A stretch of DNA of 64,000 bases, taken from contig NZ_QREG01000015.1 in the NCBI RefSeq assembly GCF_003386095.1, positions 112,599 to 176,598 of the forward strand, read 5' to 3'. The notes under the pieces were generated by a model. The model was given only the letters and a program-made list of their open reading frames with translations. It was not told the origin of the DNA and searched no databases. Of the stretch, positions 8,876-18,700 are shown one piece after another (the first letter of the stretch is position 1; each line of letters starts with the position of its first letter). Made by a program: the position numbers and the translations under genes. The DNA is from Marinoscillum furvescens DSM 4134. Its GTDB lineage: Bacteria; Bacteroidota; Bacteroidia; Cytophagales; Cyclobacteriaceae.

Positions 8876-10336
8876 TTACTCAATAGGCTGAAATAATCTG
8901 CTCCATCTGATTTTGCTCAGGAATGAACCTTTGTCATCGAGAGACATCCAGATGAATGATGCTTCACCTACAATATAGTCTTCACTTACAAAACCCCAAT
9001 ACCTGGAATCTTCAGAGTTGTGACGGTTGTCACCCATCATGAAATAGTAATCTTTCGTGAAGGTGTAAGAGCTAACTTCCTGACCATCAATGATCAGTTT
9101 GTCTACGTCAATCTCTACATCGTCCAGGTCTTCATAGTTTTTGATCGTGCTGCCGTATTTGGCCAGTGTGTATTCATCCACATCGATGGTAAAACCTCGG
9201 CCTGGAATTTTGAGTGGTCCAAAATGGTCTGCATTCCAGCGGAAATACCTGGAATCTGGAAATATTCGGGGTTCTGCATTGTCTTTGTCCATAAACATAG
9301 GCTCTGCAGATTTTATAAAGTCCAGGGCTTCGAGTTGTTTAGCAGCTGTACTTGTGGTGAGTGCTACATAGCCTTTTCGGCCATCGGGAGTAGCTGCCGG
9401 TCCATATTCCCATATTTTATAGTTGGTAAACACCCGGTCACGTATTACCTGATCAGTTTCGATAAAGTATCGGTGCTGCATGAGCTCAGGATTTTCACCC
9501 ATTTCGCCGTTGATGTACACCTGTCCATTTCGTACTTCTATTTCATCACCAGGTATAGCCACGCATCGCTTGATGTAATGTGTTTTTAAGTCCAGCGGGT
9601 GGTAGTCTCCATCAGGTCGTCGGTTGTACTGGTCATTTACCGGGTAATTAAAAACGACTACATCGTTGCGCTCTACCTTGCTCAGAGATGGTAGCCGAAA
9701 CTGGGGAAGTTTAACAGACTCAATGTAAGAAGGGATTTCCGTGCCCCAAATTTTAGCATGAGTCAATGGCACCTGCAGGGGTGTTTTTGGCGTTCGTGGG
9801 CCGTAGTTGATCTTACTCACAAAGAGGAAGTCACCCACGAGGAGTGAGCGCTCCATACTTGGAGTAGGGATCACATAGGCTTCCATAAAGATCCAACGAA
9901 TAAAGGTGGCGGCAAATACCGCAAATACGATGGCCTCAAACCACTCTTGACCAACCGTACGTTTGCGCTTGGGCATCTCCGCAGCTTTGCCCTGATAGGA
10001 AGTATCTCCCCACGCCACATACATCATATAAAAGGGAGCTAAAATGACTCCCAGAGCTTGATCTACATAGGTGTACCGCCCAAAAGACTTTAGCAAATCC
10101 AGGTGAATGGTGAGTGCTATGAAAAAATTCACAACAGGTACAAAAAACAAAATGATCCACCATTTTGGCCTTCCTACAATCTCTAGATGTATATAGTAAT
10201 TGTAAAAAGGAACAAATCCGATCCATCCGGGCTGCCCTGCCTTTTCGAAAAACTTATAGTAGGAGAGGCTTTGTAGCAGGTACCAGCCGAGAACAAATAT
10301 GATCGTAAAGGTCAGGCTAAAGTCGTTGAGATACAT
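8876..10336 (-). CDS. lepB: Signal peptidase I with N-terminal DUF5684 membrane domain
   Basis: A 486-residue protein that cleaves signal peptides from exported proteins. Residues 1-115 form a multi-pass domain (GQPGWIGFVPFYNYYIH, then VPVVNFFIALTIHLDLLKSFG) of the DUF5684 type, which is common in Bacteroidota lepB genes. After a basic linker (PKRKRT) and another helix comes the peptidase. The nucleophile Ser160 lies in IPTPSMERSLLVGDF and the general base Lys near 256 in YIKRCVAIPGDEIEV. The closing GDNRHNSEDSRYWGFV box is near 445. The catalytic domain is long owing to insertions between the boxes, as is usual in this phylum. The gene abuts dapB directly, in the parA-parB-DUF5683-dapB-lepB run. 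Confidence 0.96.
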   Translation of the reverse strand: MYLNDFSLTFTIIFVLGWYLLQSLSYYKFFEKAGQPGWIGFVPFYNYYIHLEIVGRPKWWIILFFVPVVNFFIALTIHLDLLKSFGRYTYVDQALGVILAPFYMMYVAWGDTSYQGKAAEMPKRKRTVGQEWFEAIVFAVFAATFIRWIFMEAYVIPTPSMERSLLVGDFLFVSKINYGPRTPKTPLQVPLTHAKIWGTEIPSYIESVKLPQFRLPSLSKVERNDVVVFNYPVNDQYNRRPDGDYHPLDLKTHYIKRCVAIPGDEIEVRNGQVYINGEMGENPELMQHRYFIETDQVIRDRVFTNYKIWEYGPAATPDGRKGYVALTTSTAAKQLEALDFIKSAEPMFMDKDNAEPRIFPDSRYFRWNADHFGPLKIPGRGFTIDVDEYTLAKYGSTIKNYEDLDDVEIDVDKLIIDGQEVSSYTFTKDYYFMMGDNRHNSEDSRYWGFVSEDYIVGEASFIWMSLDDKGSFLSKIRWSRLFQPIE

Positions 10337-11056
10337 TTATTCGTTTTTTAAGAAATCTTTAATGGATAATATACCGGTCTGATTAGTCGCCCATTCAGCT
10401 ACTTTTATTACACCTTCGGCAAAAACTTTTCGATCGTGTGCTGTATGCTTGATCTCTATAGTCTCCAGAGGGGAGGCATATGTTACGGTATGGGTTCCTG
10501 GTACACCTGGCTCTCGCTTGGAGACGATACCTAGCACACCGTCCTCCTTGCTTGGCTCGTTTACCCACTTGCTGATGGTAGGGTTTTCTTTCATGATGCC
10601 CTCACTTAGTGTAATAGCCGTGCCACTTGGCGCATCTTTCTTTTCGGTGTGATGAATTTCTTCCATGGCAGCTTCAAACCCTTCTAGCTGACTCATTTTT
10701 TTGGCAAGCCACTCGTTGAGTTCGAAAAACAGGTTAACCCCAACACTAAAGTTTGAGGCATATAAAAAGGTGCCGTTTTTCTCCTGGCAAAGCTGCGTGA
10801 CTTCTTCATATCGGTCTAGCCAGCCAGTGGTACCAGCCAGTGTTTTTACTCCTTGGTTGAGTAATGTGATGATGTTGTCCAATGCTGCATCCGGTTGTGA
10901 AAACTCAATGGCTACATCCGTGTTATCAGGAGAGATTTTCGAAATGTCTTCCGGGTTGTCCTGATCGATGATAAAACTTATTTGGTGTCCACGTGATTTG
11001 GCAATGGCTTCTATTGATTTACCCATTTTGCCATATCCTACAACGGCTATATTCAT
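10337..11056 (-). CDS. dapB: 4-hydroxy-tetrahydrodipicolinate reductase
   Basis: A 239-residue enzyme that reduces the dihydrodipicolinate precursor with NAD(P)H, in the route to diaminopimelate and lysine for peptidoglycan. The nucleotide-binding motif is VVGYGKMGKSIEAIA at residues 5-19, and the signature EIHHTEKKDAPSGTAI is near residue 140, where the conserved His and Lys take part in catalysis. It is somewhat short compared with the enterobacterial enzyme (about 270), as is usual in Bacteroidota. The ATG overlaps the DUF5683 stop by one base (TAATG), and the gene is followed immediately by lepB. Confidence 0.96.
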   Translation of the reverse strand: MNIAVVGYGKMGKSIEAIAKSRGHQISFIIDQDNPEDISKISPDNTDVAIEFSQPDAALDNIITLLNQGVKTLAGTTGWLDRYEEVTQLCQEKNGTFLYASNFSVGVNLFFELNEWLAKKMSQLEGFEAAMEEIHHTEKKDAPSGTAITLSEGIMKENPTISKWVNEPSKEDGVLGIVSKREPGVPGTHTVTYASPLETIEIKHTAHDRKVFAEGVIKVAEWATNQTGILSIKDFLKNE

Positions 11057-11637
11057 TACTTAAGATTTAGTGATAGTGAAATACCTACTGAGTGCGAAAA
11101 TAATGCAGTTGATTGAATCGACGGTTTTACCTGCATGGAAAGGTTGTCGTTTACTTCAAACTCGTGCAGGTGAGCAGATACGTGTGCATCTACAATATTG
11201 AGTAGGTAAAAGGCAGCGCCGATGATAATGAGCAGGTCGCGGTTGCGTCTGAAGGCATCCCGGTTTCTGGTCAGCGCACTTTCCTGAAACCTTTCGGCAA
11301 AGATGTTTTCGGTAGTGGGGTCATTGTCCTGCTCTGCTATGAGTGCATTGCGCATCTCATGGTAGATTTTGTGGTTGTAGTTGATGTAATGGCCAATCAG
11401 CAGACCACCACCATAGACGATAGGTATTTTCCAGTACTGATTGTTGTATGCCTGCCCGAGTCCTGGAAGAACAGCAGATAGGAGGGCGGCTTTGTTAGGG
11501 TCCAGGTCAGAGACCATCTTTATGGTCTCTATCTGGTCAGAATTAAGAAATACCGAGTCTGCACGGTTTTGCTGAGCAAAGCCGGCTATAGATAGCAAAA
11601 TGCTAAGGGTAGCAAGGACAATTCGCGTATTACACAT
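11056..11637 (-). CDS. DUF5683 domain membrane protein
   Basis: About 193 residues from the ATG at 11637. The longer frame from 11739 runs inside parB and has no signal, so the later start is preferred. It begins MCNTRIVLATLSILLSIAGFA, a signal peptide. The DUF5683 core follows: KAALLSAVLPGLGQAYNNQYWKIP, then YGGGLLIGHYINYNHKIYHEMRNAL, with a second hydrophobic segment LLIIIGAAFYLLNIVDAHVSAHLH. Bacteroidota often keep this family between parB and dapB, but its role is unknown. It overlaps the parB end by 8 bases and the dapB start by 1, so translation is likely coupled. Confidence 0.85.
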   Translation of the reverse strand: MCNTRIVLATLSILLSIAGFAQQNRADSVFLNSDQIETIKMVSDLDPNKAALLSAVLPGLGQAYNNQYWKIPIVYGGGLLIGHYINYNHKIYHEMRNALIAEQDNDPTTENIFAERFQESALTRNRDAFRRNRDLLIIIGAAFYLLNIVDAHVSAHLHEFEVNDNLSMQVKPSIQSTALFSHSVGISLSLNLK

Positions 11638-12523
11638 TGAGGAGCTCGAGGATACGATCCAGCTCTTCTGCATTGACGAACGGTATTTTGATCTCGCCTT
11701 TGTTTTTAGTGTCTGCTTTGATCTGAATCTTCGTTCCAAAATGAGAAGTTAATTTGTCCTGCAATTTAGTGATCTCAGGATTTACTTGAGGCTTTGGTTT
11801 TGCGGTTTCCTTTTTGCCTTGCACCAACTCGCGTACCAGTTGCTCTACTTTTCTTACAGAAAGCCCTTCTTTGATAATCTTTTTGAAGATGTCTAGCTGT
11901 TGGTCTACATTCTCTATGTTGATGATAGCTCTTGCATGACCCATGGAGAGGTCTCCGTCTCGAAGCGCTATTTGGATGTCTGGTGGCAATTTCAGCAGTC
12001 GCAAATAGTTGTTTACAGTGGTGCGGTTTTTACCTACACGATCTCCGAGCTGTTCTTGCTTTAGGTCACACTCAGACAGCAAACGTTGATAACTCAAAGC
12101 TATTTCAATGGCGTTGAGGTTTTCACGCTGGATGTTTTCGATGAGGGCCATTTCCAGCATCTGCTGGTCATCCGCAGTACGGATGTAGGCCGGTACCATT
12201 TCCAAACCTGCACGTTTGCTGGCTTGTAGTCTACGCTCTCCAGAGATGAGCTGAAACTCATTTTCGCTTAGCGCACGGACTGTGATCGGTTGGATGATGC
12301 CTTGTACCCTTATGGATTCGGCTAGCTCTTCCAGTGCCTGTTCGTTGAAGTCCGTACGTGGCTGAAAGGGATTGACTTCTATGGATGCAACGGGTATTTC
12401 ATTGATGGCCCCTTTGATCGTGGCACCCGAACCACTAATCTGTTCTTTCTCTTCCGAATCTTCCAATAAGGCACCAAGCCCTCTACCAAGTCCGGTTTTT
12501 TTCTTCCACTTTTTCTCTGCCAT
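11630..12523 (-). CDS. parB: Chromosome-partitioning protein ParB
   Basis: A 297-residue ParB/Spo0J protein that binds parS sites near the chromosome origin and works with ParA. After the usual start KTGLGRGLGALL, the CTP/DNA-binding ParB domain has VEVNPFQPR-like sequence (IEVNPFQPRTDF, about residues 50-61) and the GERRLQASKRAGL box (about 95-107). A helix-turn-helix region follows (LGDRVGKNRTTVNNYLRLL, about 160-178). The C-terminal dimerisation helix ends in AEELDRILELLNV. The stop is about 16 bases short of where parA ends upstream, and no parS consensus was found in this window. Confidence 0.96.
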   Translation of the reverse strand: MAEKKWKKKTGLGRGLGALLEDSEEKEQISGSGATIKGAINEIPVASIEVNPFQPRTDFNEQALEELAESIRVQGIIQPITVRALSENEFQLISGERRLQASKRAGLEMVPAYIRTADDQQMLEMALIENIQRENLNAIEIALSYQRLLSECDLKQEQLGDRVGKNRTTVNNYLRLLKLPPDIQIALRDGDLSMGHARAIINIENVDQQLDIFKKIIKEGLSVRKVEQLVRELVQGKKETAKPKPQVNPEITKLQDKLTSHFGTKIQIKADTKNKGEIKIPFVNAEELDRILELLNV

Positions 12524-12539
12524 GCTATCTTCTAATATC

Positions 12540-13316
12540 TTAAACCGCTGTTACTTCGTTACGCTGCATAATTTCTCTGGCCAGGTTTAGATAGGCTAGA
12601 GAACCTTTACTTTCAGCATCATGGGAGATCGCTGGTAGCCCAAAACTAGGCGACTCACTCAGTTTAATGTTACGAGGAATTAAGGTGTCAAAAACCATCG
12701 ATTTGAAGTGTGTCCGCACTTCTTCTACTACCTGATTGGAAAGGTTGAGGCGAAGGTCATACATGGTAAGCAGGATGCCTTCGATCTCCAAATCTGGATT
12801 CAGACGGTTTTGGATGATTTTAATGGTGTTGAGGAGCTTGCCCAGTCCCTCCAGGGCAAAGTACTCACACTGCACAGGGACTACCACAGAGTCTGCAGCT
12901 GTAAGTGCATTTACGGTAATAAGTCCAAGGGATGGAGAGCAGTCTATGATGATAAAATCATACCGATCACTGACTTTGGCCAGAGCCAATTTCATTTTTT
13001 CTTCACGCTGAGAGATGCTGACCATTTCTACTTCGGCACCTACCAGGTCGATGTGCGAAGGCAGCAGGTCCAGGTACTTAATGTCTGTAGTGGTAATGCT
13101 ACTTTCTACATCAGCATCATCTACCATACACTCATAAATACTTACCTCTACTTCTTTTGGGTTTAACCCCACACCAGAAGTGGCATTGGCCTGAGGATCT
13201 GCATCCACTATCAGCGTCTTAAATTCAAGCGCTGCCAGACTTGCTGCCAGGTTTATGGCTGTGGTTGTTTTACCAACTCCTCCTTTTTGGTTTGCTATCG
13301 CAATGATTTTACCCAT
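12540..13316 (-). CDS. parA: Chromosome-partitioning ATPase ParA/Soj
   Basis: A 258-residue ATPase that moves ParB-bound origins. It starts with the deviant Walker A motif [17 protein letters not shown] (residues 12-28), followed by the [12 protein letters not shown] box near residue 38 and the [13 protein letters not shown]alker B near 125. Length and motifs fit the chromosomal Soj type. It leads the parA-parB-DUF5683-dapB-lepB run and has a -7 element about 45 bases upstream. Confidence 0.97.
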   Translation of the reverse strand: MGKIIAIANQKGGVGKTTTAINLAASLAALEFKTLIVDADPQANATSGVGLNPKEVEVSIYECMVDDADVESSITTTDIKYLDLLPSHIDLVGAEVEMVSISQREEKMKLALAKVSDRYDFIIIDCSPSLGLITVNALTAADSVVVPVQCEYFALEGLGKLLNTIKIIQNRLNPDLEIEGILLTMYDLRLNLSNQVVEEVRTHFKSMVFDTLIPRNIKLSESPSFGLPAISHDAESKGSLAYLNLAREIMQRNEVTAV

Positions 13317-13360
13317 AATACAGTCGAAAAATTTTTGATCTTCCCTTTAGGACAAGGACA

Positions 13361-13368
13361 CAAATATA
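13361..13368 (-). promoter_or_regulatory. Bacteroidota -7 element upstream of parA
   Basis: Minus strand TATATTTG, an exact TAnnTTTG. Transcription would start near 13354, about 38 bases before the parA ATG. The -33 position reads TTT rather than TTG. Confidence 0.45.
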
Positions 13369-13508
13369 TCTAACATCAAGACAAGTTAAAGTGCACCGTG
13401 GAAAAGAAAAAAAGAAGTCTATAGTATGGATATGTTATCCTTTTAATAATCAACTAATTAACACTCATAATGTGTATAATTGGTGAATTACTTTTCGCCA
13501 AACATGAA

Positions 13509-13536
13509 AAAGGGCGACCCGTATGAGCCGCCCTTT
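13509..13536 (-). terminator. Terminator of pyrG-yidC
   Basis: The arms AAAGGGCG and CGCCCTTT enclose a 12-base loop, directly after the yidC stop. The remaining 190 bases up to parA are AT-rich and hold only the parA promoter. Confidence 0.65.
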
Positions 13537-13543
13537 ATTTTGC

Positions 13544-15367
13544 TTATTTTTTCTTTCCTTTCTTTTTCTTTTGTTGCTGTGCTTTCATGGCTTCATCCAG
13601 CCGCTGCTGAAAGGATGACTTCTTTTTATTGGCGTTTTTCTTCTTGTTCTCTTCGAGTGTCCGCTTGATTTTGTCTTCATCTATAAACTTACGGAAAAGG
13701 GCAATCTGACCAAACGAAACGATGTTGGACACGAAGTAGTAAAATGTTAATCCTGCTGAATAACTATTAAGGAAAAACAAGAACATAATGGGCATGATAT
13801 ACTGCAGTGACTTCATCGGACCCTGTACAGTAGTCATCTGGCTGTTGGACCAGGTGTACAGAATGGTAGAAGCTGTCATGAGTAGTGTAAATAAACTCAC
13901 ATGATCTCCATAAAACGGAATGGTGAACGGCAGATCTAGTATGCTGTCGTATGTAGACAGGTCATTGGCCCAGAGAAATCCTTCCTGTCTCAGCTCTATG
14001 GAGTTGGGGAAGAAGTAAAACATGGCAAAGAGGATAGGCATTTGCAAAAGCATTGGTATACAACCACTCAGTGGATTGATGCCTACTTTTTGATAAAGCG
14101 CCATTTGCTCCTGCTGCGCCTTTTGCATGTCGTCTCCATGCTTTTCTTTGATCTCGTCCAGCTCGGGCTTCATCACACGCATTTTGGCCATGCCCATGTG
14201 TGACTTGTAGGTCAAAGGTGCCAACACGATGCGTAAGATGATCACCATGATTATGATGATGACGCCATAGTTGCTAATGTATTTTTCCAGAAAATGGAAA
14301 ATTGGAATGATTGCGTACTTATTGATCCATGCAAGGATCGACCAGCCCAACTCCACGTTTTGAGAGAAATCAGCCGTTACATCCTTCAGGATGGCATAGT
14401 TATTCGGGCCGTAGTAGAATTTAAAGTCTAGCTCATTGCCGATAAATTCACCGTAAGGAAGGGTGAGTGACATCTGCGTGTTTTTCACCGCATTGGTATC
14501 AGCAAAATCGATGTGGCTACTCACATGCCCAGAAGGGAAAGGCGTTTCAGAAATAATGGCAGATGTAAAGAACTTTTGTCTAAAGGATACCCAGTTTGCT
14601 GGCAGTTCCAGAGTGGCTTCTTCCTTCTCAGTAGAAGTAGCCGAAAGCTCATCTACATCCCCGTCAGTGTATCGGTACTTTACCGTAGATCTGTTGCGGG
14701 CGTCTTTAAAGTCCTTCTCCAGACGGTTCATGCGCTGATTCCACGCAAAGCGCACATCCTGACCAATGACAGATTCCAGTCCTTTCTGATCAATAGACAT
14801 TCCTATTTCATATCCACTTCCCGGAATGGTGTAAGTGTACGTCAAGGTTTGGCCTTCTGGCAGGCTAAGCGTATACTGAAGGGTGGTGGTGTCACCTGAG
14901 CTGATTTGGCTGTTGCTCGCATTAGAAGTGAAATAGAGCTCAGAGAGGTCTATTTTTCTAGACAGGTGATCCAGGTAGATGTGCTGAGCAGCATGCGCTT
15001 CATCGAGCAGAACGAGTGGATTGCCACGAAAATCTTCAAATTCTTTCAGCACTATTTTGTTGACCGTACCGCCGAGTGACGAAAATGAAATGATCATTTG
15101 CTCATTTTCGATGGTGGTGACCTGCTCCTGACCAGATGAAGCCACCGAAAACAATCCAAACTTCATTTCATTGAGGCGGGCTCTGGCACTATCAGAAAGG
15201 GTAGTAGTGGCAGCGGCCTCTGGCGCTACTTCTTCTGCTATCTGAGTAGAGTCACTTTGTGTGATTTGGCTTACCGGCTCCGGCTGTGGTTCGGGAGCGA
15301 AAAACTGAAAATAGATGGTGATGAACACCAACATCAGAATCAAGCCTATTAATTGATTTCTGTCCAT
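13544..15367 (-). CDS. yidC: Membrane protein insertase YidC
   Basis: A 607-residue insertase that places proteins in the inner membrane, alone or with SecYEG. It starts MDRNQLIGLILMLVFITIYFQFF, the usual first helix. A large periplasmic beta domain (about 60-350) follows, then the conserved five-helix core with APLTYKSHMGMAKMRVMKPEL at about 388-408 and the GINPLSGCIPMLLQMPILFA hairpin at about 432-451. The tail is strongly basic (KKNANKKKS, then KAQQQKKKKGKKK), which fits ribosome binding. It lies 39 bases after pyrG and is followed by a terminator. Confidence 0.97.
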   Translation of the reverse strand: MDRNQLIGLILMLVFITIYFQFFAPEPQPEPVSQITQSDSTQIAEEVAPEAAATTTLSDSARARLNEMKFGLFSVASSGQEQVTTIENEQMIISFSSLGGTVNKIVLKEFEDFRGNPLVLLDEAHAAQHIYLDHLSRKIDLSELYFTSNASNSQISSGDTTTLQYTLSLPEGQTLTYTYTIPGSGYEIGMSIDQKGLESVIGQDVRFAWNQRMNRLEKDFKDARNRSTVKYRYTDGDVDELSATSTEKEEATLELPANWVSFRQKFFTSAIISETPFPSGHVSSHIDFADTNAVKNTQMSLTLPYGEFIGNELDFKFYYGPNNYAILKDVTADFSQNVELGWSILAWINKYAIIPIFHFLEKYISNYGVIIIIMVIILRIVLAPLTYKSHMGMAKMRVMKPELDEIKEKHGDDMQKAQQEQMALYQKVGINPLSGCIPMLLQMPILFAMFYFFPNSIELRQEGFLWANDLSTYDSILDLPFTIPFYGDHVSLFTLLMTASTILYTWSNSQMTTVQGPMKSLQYIMPIMFLFFLNSYSAGLTFYYFVSNIVSFGQIALFRKFIDEDKIKRTLEENKKKNANKKKSSFQQRLDEAMKAQQQKKKKGKKK

Positions 15368-15406
15368 AAGAATCTATCTACTTGTACTATAAGATTTTGA
15401 TACGTA

Positions 15407-17032
15407 TTAGTTGCTTTCCTTTTCGCGGCTGTAGATGATAGCTGCTTTGATGAATTTCACAAAAAGCGGATGAGGGTTTACCACTCTGGATTTGAGCTCC
15501 GGGTGGTACTGTGACCCTACAAACCATGGGTGATCTTTGATTTCCATGATTTCTACCAGATCAGTATCCGGGTTTTTACCCGAAGCAATCATTCCTGCAT
15601 CTTCAAACTTCTGCAGGTACTTGTTGTTGAACTCATAGCGGTGACGGTGCCTTTCGGAAATTTTGGAATGCCCGTACACATTATATGCTTTGGTGCCTTT
15701 TTTGACGTTACAGTCATAAGCTCCCAGACGCATGGTGCCGCCCATATTTTTGATATTTTTCTGGTCTTCCATGATATCAATGACCGGATGCTTGGTTTTG
15801 GCATCCATCTCGGTGCTGTTGGCACCTTTGAGCTTGAGCACATTGCGTGCAAACTCAATCACGGCACACTGCATGCCCAGGCAAATTCCGAAAAATGGAG
15901 TTTTGTTTTCACGAGCATATTTCACTGTAGTGATTTTACCTTCGATACCGCGCTCACCAAAACCTGGAGCTACCAAAATGCCGTCCAGCTCACTAAAGAG
16001 TTTGTCTGCATTGCTTTCTTCTACTTCCTCTGCATGGATCCAGTCGAGTACCACGTTGCATTCGTTTTCGGCTCCGGCATGCACAAACGCTTCAGCTATG
16101 GATTTGTATGCGTCTTTTAGTTCCACGTATTTTCCTACCAGGCCAATTTTGACCTGAGAAGTAGGGTTTTTGAGTCTGCCAAGAAATTCTTTCCAGGCAT
16201 CTATCTTAGGTTCTTTTTTATGCGGCTGCTTAAACTTGGCCAGTACACGTTCATCGAGCTTTTCCTTACGCATCAGGATAGGCACATCATAGATGGTCTC
16301 TGCGTCCAGTGCTTCAATAACGCCATTCATTGGGACGTTGCAGAAAAGGGCAAGCTTCTTGCGGATTTCGCTCGAAAGCGGAAACTCAGATCTACATACC
16401 AGGATGTCAGGCTGAATACCTGCTTCCAACAATTCCTTCACCGAATGCTGTGTAGGCTTGGTTTTCAGCTCGCCAGCGGTTTTGAGGTACGGTACCAGTG
16501 TAAGGTGTATCGCAATGCAGTTGGTGGGGCCGAGCTCCAGGCGTGCCTGACGAACGGCCTCAATAAACGGAAGTGACTCTATGTCACCTACACATCCGCC
16601 AAGCTCTGTGATGACAATGTCATAGTTTCCGGTTTCTCCCAGCTTGTAGATGTTGTTTTTGATTTCGTCGGTAATATGTGGAACTACCTGAACGGTTTTA
16701 CCGAGAAACTCACCTTCACGTTCTTTGTTAATTACATTGTAGTAAATACGTCCTGTGGTGACGTTGTTGGATTGTGATGTGGGTATGTTTAGGAAACGCT
16801 CATAGTGCCCAAGGTCAAGGTCTGTCTCTGCTCCATCGTCAGTGACATAGCATTCGCCATGTTCGTAAGGGTTGAGAGTGCCCGGATCGATATTGATGTA
16901 TGGGTCAAATTTCTGGATGGTGACCGAATAGCCACGAGCCTGAAGAAGTTTGCCTAAAGATGCTGAAATGATGCCTTTTCCCAGCGAAGAGGTTACGCCG
17001 CCCGTAACGAAAATGTATTTTACCTTGGACAT
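15407..17032 (-). CDS. pyrG: CTP synthase
   Basis: A 541-residue enzyme that makes CTP from UTP, ATP and glutamine. The synthetase domain begins [17 protein letters not shown] (residues 5-21) and contains [18 protein letters not shown]. The glutaminase domain shows the nucleophile in [19 protein letters not shown] (Cys near 380) and the catalytic His and Glu in [11 protein letters not shown] near 515. Length is standard. It has its own promoter and is followed by yidC in what looks like a two-gene operon. Confidence 0.98.
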   Translation of the reverse strand: MSKVKYIFVTGGVTSSLGKGIISASLGKLLQARGYSVTIQKFDPYINIDPGTLNPYEHGECYVTDDGAETDLDLGHYERFLNIPTSQSNNVTTGRIYYNVINKEREGEFLGKTVQVVPHITDEIKNNIYKLGETGNYDIVITELGGCVGDIESLPFIEAVRQARLELGPTNCIAIHLTLVPYLKTAGELKTKPTQHSVKELLEAGIQPDILVCRSEFPLSSEIRKKLALFCNVPMNGVIEALDAETIYDVPILMRKEKLDERVLAKFKQPHKKEPKIDAWKEFLGRLKNPTSQVKIGLVGKYVELKDAYKSIAEAFVHAGAENECNVVLDWIHAEEVEESNADKLFSELDGILVAPGFGERGIEGKITTVKYARENKTPFFGICLGMQCAVIEFARNVLKLKGANSTEMDAKTKHPVIDIMEDQKNIKNMGGTMRLGAYDCNVKKGTKAYNVYGHSKISERHRHRYEFNNKYLQKFEDAGMIASGKNPDTDLVEIMEIKDHPWFVGSQYHPELKSRVVNPHPLFVKFIKAAIIYSREKESN

Positions 17033-17068
17033 TAGGGTTGTTTAATCTGTTCGTATTGTTACGGGAGG

Positions 17069-17076
17069 CAAAGTTA
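17069..17076 (-). promoter_or_regulatory. -7 element of the pyrG promoter
   Basis: Minus strand TAACTTTG, an exact TAnnTTTG. The predicted start near 17062 gives a leader of about 30 bases. At 17035-17066 the leader runs through GGGAGG-free, AT-rich sequence, and I saw no attenuator. Confidence 0.5.
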
Positions 17077-17108
17077 GACTTTTCCATTCAATTTAAGCCA
17101 GCGAAGTG

Positions 17109-18161
17109 CTATTTATGTTTGAAAGGAAAAAGATAGGAAAGGCTTGCCCCCAGATAGCCAAGGGGTTCGAGGGTGATTTGTTCGCCAGGCAGGCTCACAG
17201 GTATGCTGTAGGTATAGCTGATCATCCACGAAAAGTTCTTGATAGTAAAGCTTACAGGAATGCTAAAGCTATAGTTCATTAGGCCAAAGGCACTTTCTTG
17301 CTTGATGTCATAGAGTAGCTCTGTAAGGCGAGCTTCTTGTTCTGGTGTAAGATTTTCTGAGGTAACCAGTCTACGAGTGCGTTCCATTTTACGAGCTTCT
17401 TCCCGGGTGATTTTACCAGTGCGGAATAGTTGGATTATGTCCTCTCTGGTCAGTTGCATAAGTGTGAGCAATTGCTGGCTGCGCTGACTCTCTGCAAATT
17501 TATATTGTGTAACCTGATCACTACCAAAGATCACGGAAGCAGAGGGTAGAATGGATATGCGGTCAAAAAACCATTTTTTGTTGAAGTGAAAATTGAGCGA
17601 GCTGCTCGCTACAACGCGGTGGGCAGTTTCTTTTCCAAATAAGAAACTGTAATCAACTGTGAGGTAGTGCCATTTGGAGGTGTAGGCTAATGTGGTTCCC
17701 AGGCTATTGTTGAGGGTGTTGTTGGTATGGTTGGAGTGATATATCCAACGCTCGTAGTTCGGCGTAATGGAGATTTTGGGTGTTATGTTGGTGAGGTACC
17801 CTACAGCAACCATGCTTAGGTTGTATTTTGGGGTAGCGGCGGTGTTCCAAAAGCCAGAATAGTCTGCATAAAAACCTGAAGAGTGATAGTAAGAAATGTC
17901 GGGAGATACGCTTTTCTGACTTACATCGTAGGTGCGACCAGCACTCATTACCGTGCTGTTATAAGATAGCCGGGCATAAAGGGCACTATGAGCAGACTTG
18001 TCTATGGCCAGTATGCTATCTATCAAACTAAAAATGGACATGCTATCCATTTCAGCCTCGAGCATGGCGAGTTGTTCCTCCCAGGACAAGGAGTCTTCTT
18101 GGCTGTAGGCGACTAAAGTGAGTGATAGTGCTACACAAGCTATTGAGAGCCTTTTAAGCAT
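17109..18161 (-). CDS. Outer-membrane or periplasmic beta-rich protein, unknown function
   Basis: A 350-residue protein with a signal peptide (MLKRLSIACVALSLTLVAYS). An acidic helical segment with LEAEMDSMSIFSLIDSIL comes next. Long aromatic-rich alternating stretches resemble beta strands of an outer-membrane barrel: YYHSSGFYADYSGFWNTAA, then NLSMVAVGYLTNITPKIS, and a last strand YLGASLSYLFPFKHK ending in a charged tail. A charged insert (about 225-290) interrupts the strands. I recognise no named family. It is the last gene of the sigma-factor unit, 29 bases after the Spy-like gene. Confidence 0.7.
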   Translation of the reverse strand: MLKRLSIACVALSLTLVAYSQEDSLSWEEQLAMLEAEMDSMSIFSLIDSILAIDKSAHSALYARLSYNSTVMSAGRTYDVSQKSVSPDISYYHSSGFYADYSGFWNTAATPKYNLSMVAVGYLTNITPKISITPNYERWIYHSNHTNNTLNNSLGTTLAYTSKWHYLTVDYSFLFGKETAHRVVASSSLNFHFNKKWFFDRISILPSASVIFGSDQVTQYKFAESQRSQQLLTLMQLTREDIIQLFRTGKITREEARKMERTRRLVTSENLTPEQEARLTELLYDIKQESAFGLMNYSFSIPVSFTIKNFSWMISYTYSIPVSLPGEQITLEPLGYLGASLSYLFPFKHK

Positions 18162-18190
18162 AAAAGTATCAGGTAGGTAGGATAGGGGTG

Positions 18191-18688
18191 TTACTGGTCT
18201 CTCTTTCTTCTCATATGCTCCTGGTTGCGCTGTTGGTTGTCTCGCATTTGTCGTCTTTGTTGTTGTTCCTGTCTGATTCGTCTCAGGAGCATATCCTTGA
18301 AGTCATCCTCTGCTTTTCTGAGACTCATGATTTGTCGGGTACTAATGACCTTTTGCATGCGTTCAGTATAGGTTTGTTCCAGCTGCAGTTGCCGTTCTTT
18401 TATTTTCATGCCACTAGCCAGGAGCTTTTGGTTTTCTTCCTCAGTGGCTGTTCGTGGATCATGGTTTTTGCGCATTTGCTGAAACTCTTTTCGCAGGGTT
18501 CGTCGTTGCTCTGAAAATTCACGATAGATAGGCCAAAATTTCTCTGCCTGCTCAGGGCTCAGCTCTAAACGCTCAGTAATGAGGGCTATACGCGCTGCTT
18601 CAAGCTTTTCCATCGTAGCCTTGCTTTGAGCTTTCGCACTTATACAAATGCTCAAAAGAATAAATGTAAAGAGTAAGTGTGCTTTCAT
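18191..18688 (-). CDS. Spy/CpxP-like periplasmic protein
   Basis: A 165-residue protein with a signal peptide (MKAHLLFTFILLSICISAKA, cut before QSKA). The rest is helical and very rich in Q, R, K and E. The segment ERLELSPEQAEKFWPIYREF near residues 38-57 resembles the LTxxQ motif of Spy/CpxP periplasmic chaperones and metal sensors. The C-terminus is a long Q/R-rich helix (RQEQQQRRQMRDNQQRNQ). This type is often encoded with an ECF sigma and anti-sigma pair in Bacteroidota. A role in sensing or buffering envelope stress is an inference. Confidence 0.72.
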   Translation of the reverse strand: MKAHLLFTFILLSICISAKAQSKATMEKLEAARIALITERLELSPEQAEKFWPIYREFSEQRRTLRKEFQQMRKNHDPRTATEEENQKLLASGMKIKERQLQLEQTYTERMQKVISTRQIMSLRKAEDDFKDMLLRRIRQEQQQRRQMRDNQQRNQEHMRRKRDQ

Positions 18689-18700
18689 GTTCGTATAAAT

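Noticed and set aside
11638..11739. Longer DUF5683 start at 11739
   Set aside because: The extra residues lie inside parB, are very basic and would destroy the signal peptide that starts at 11637.
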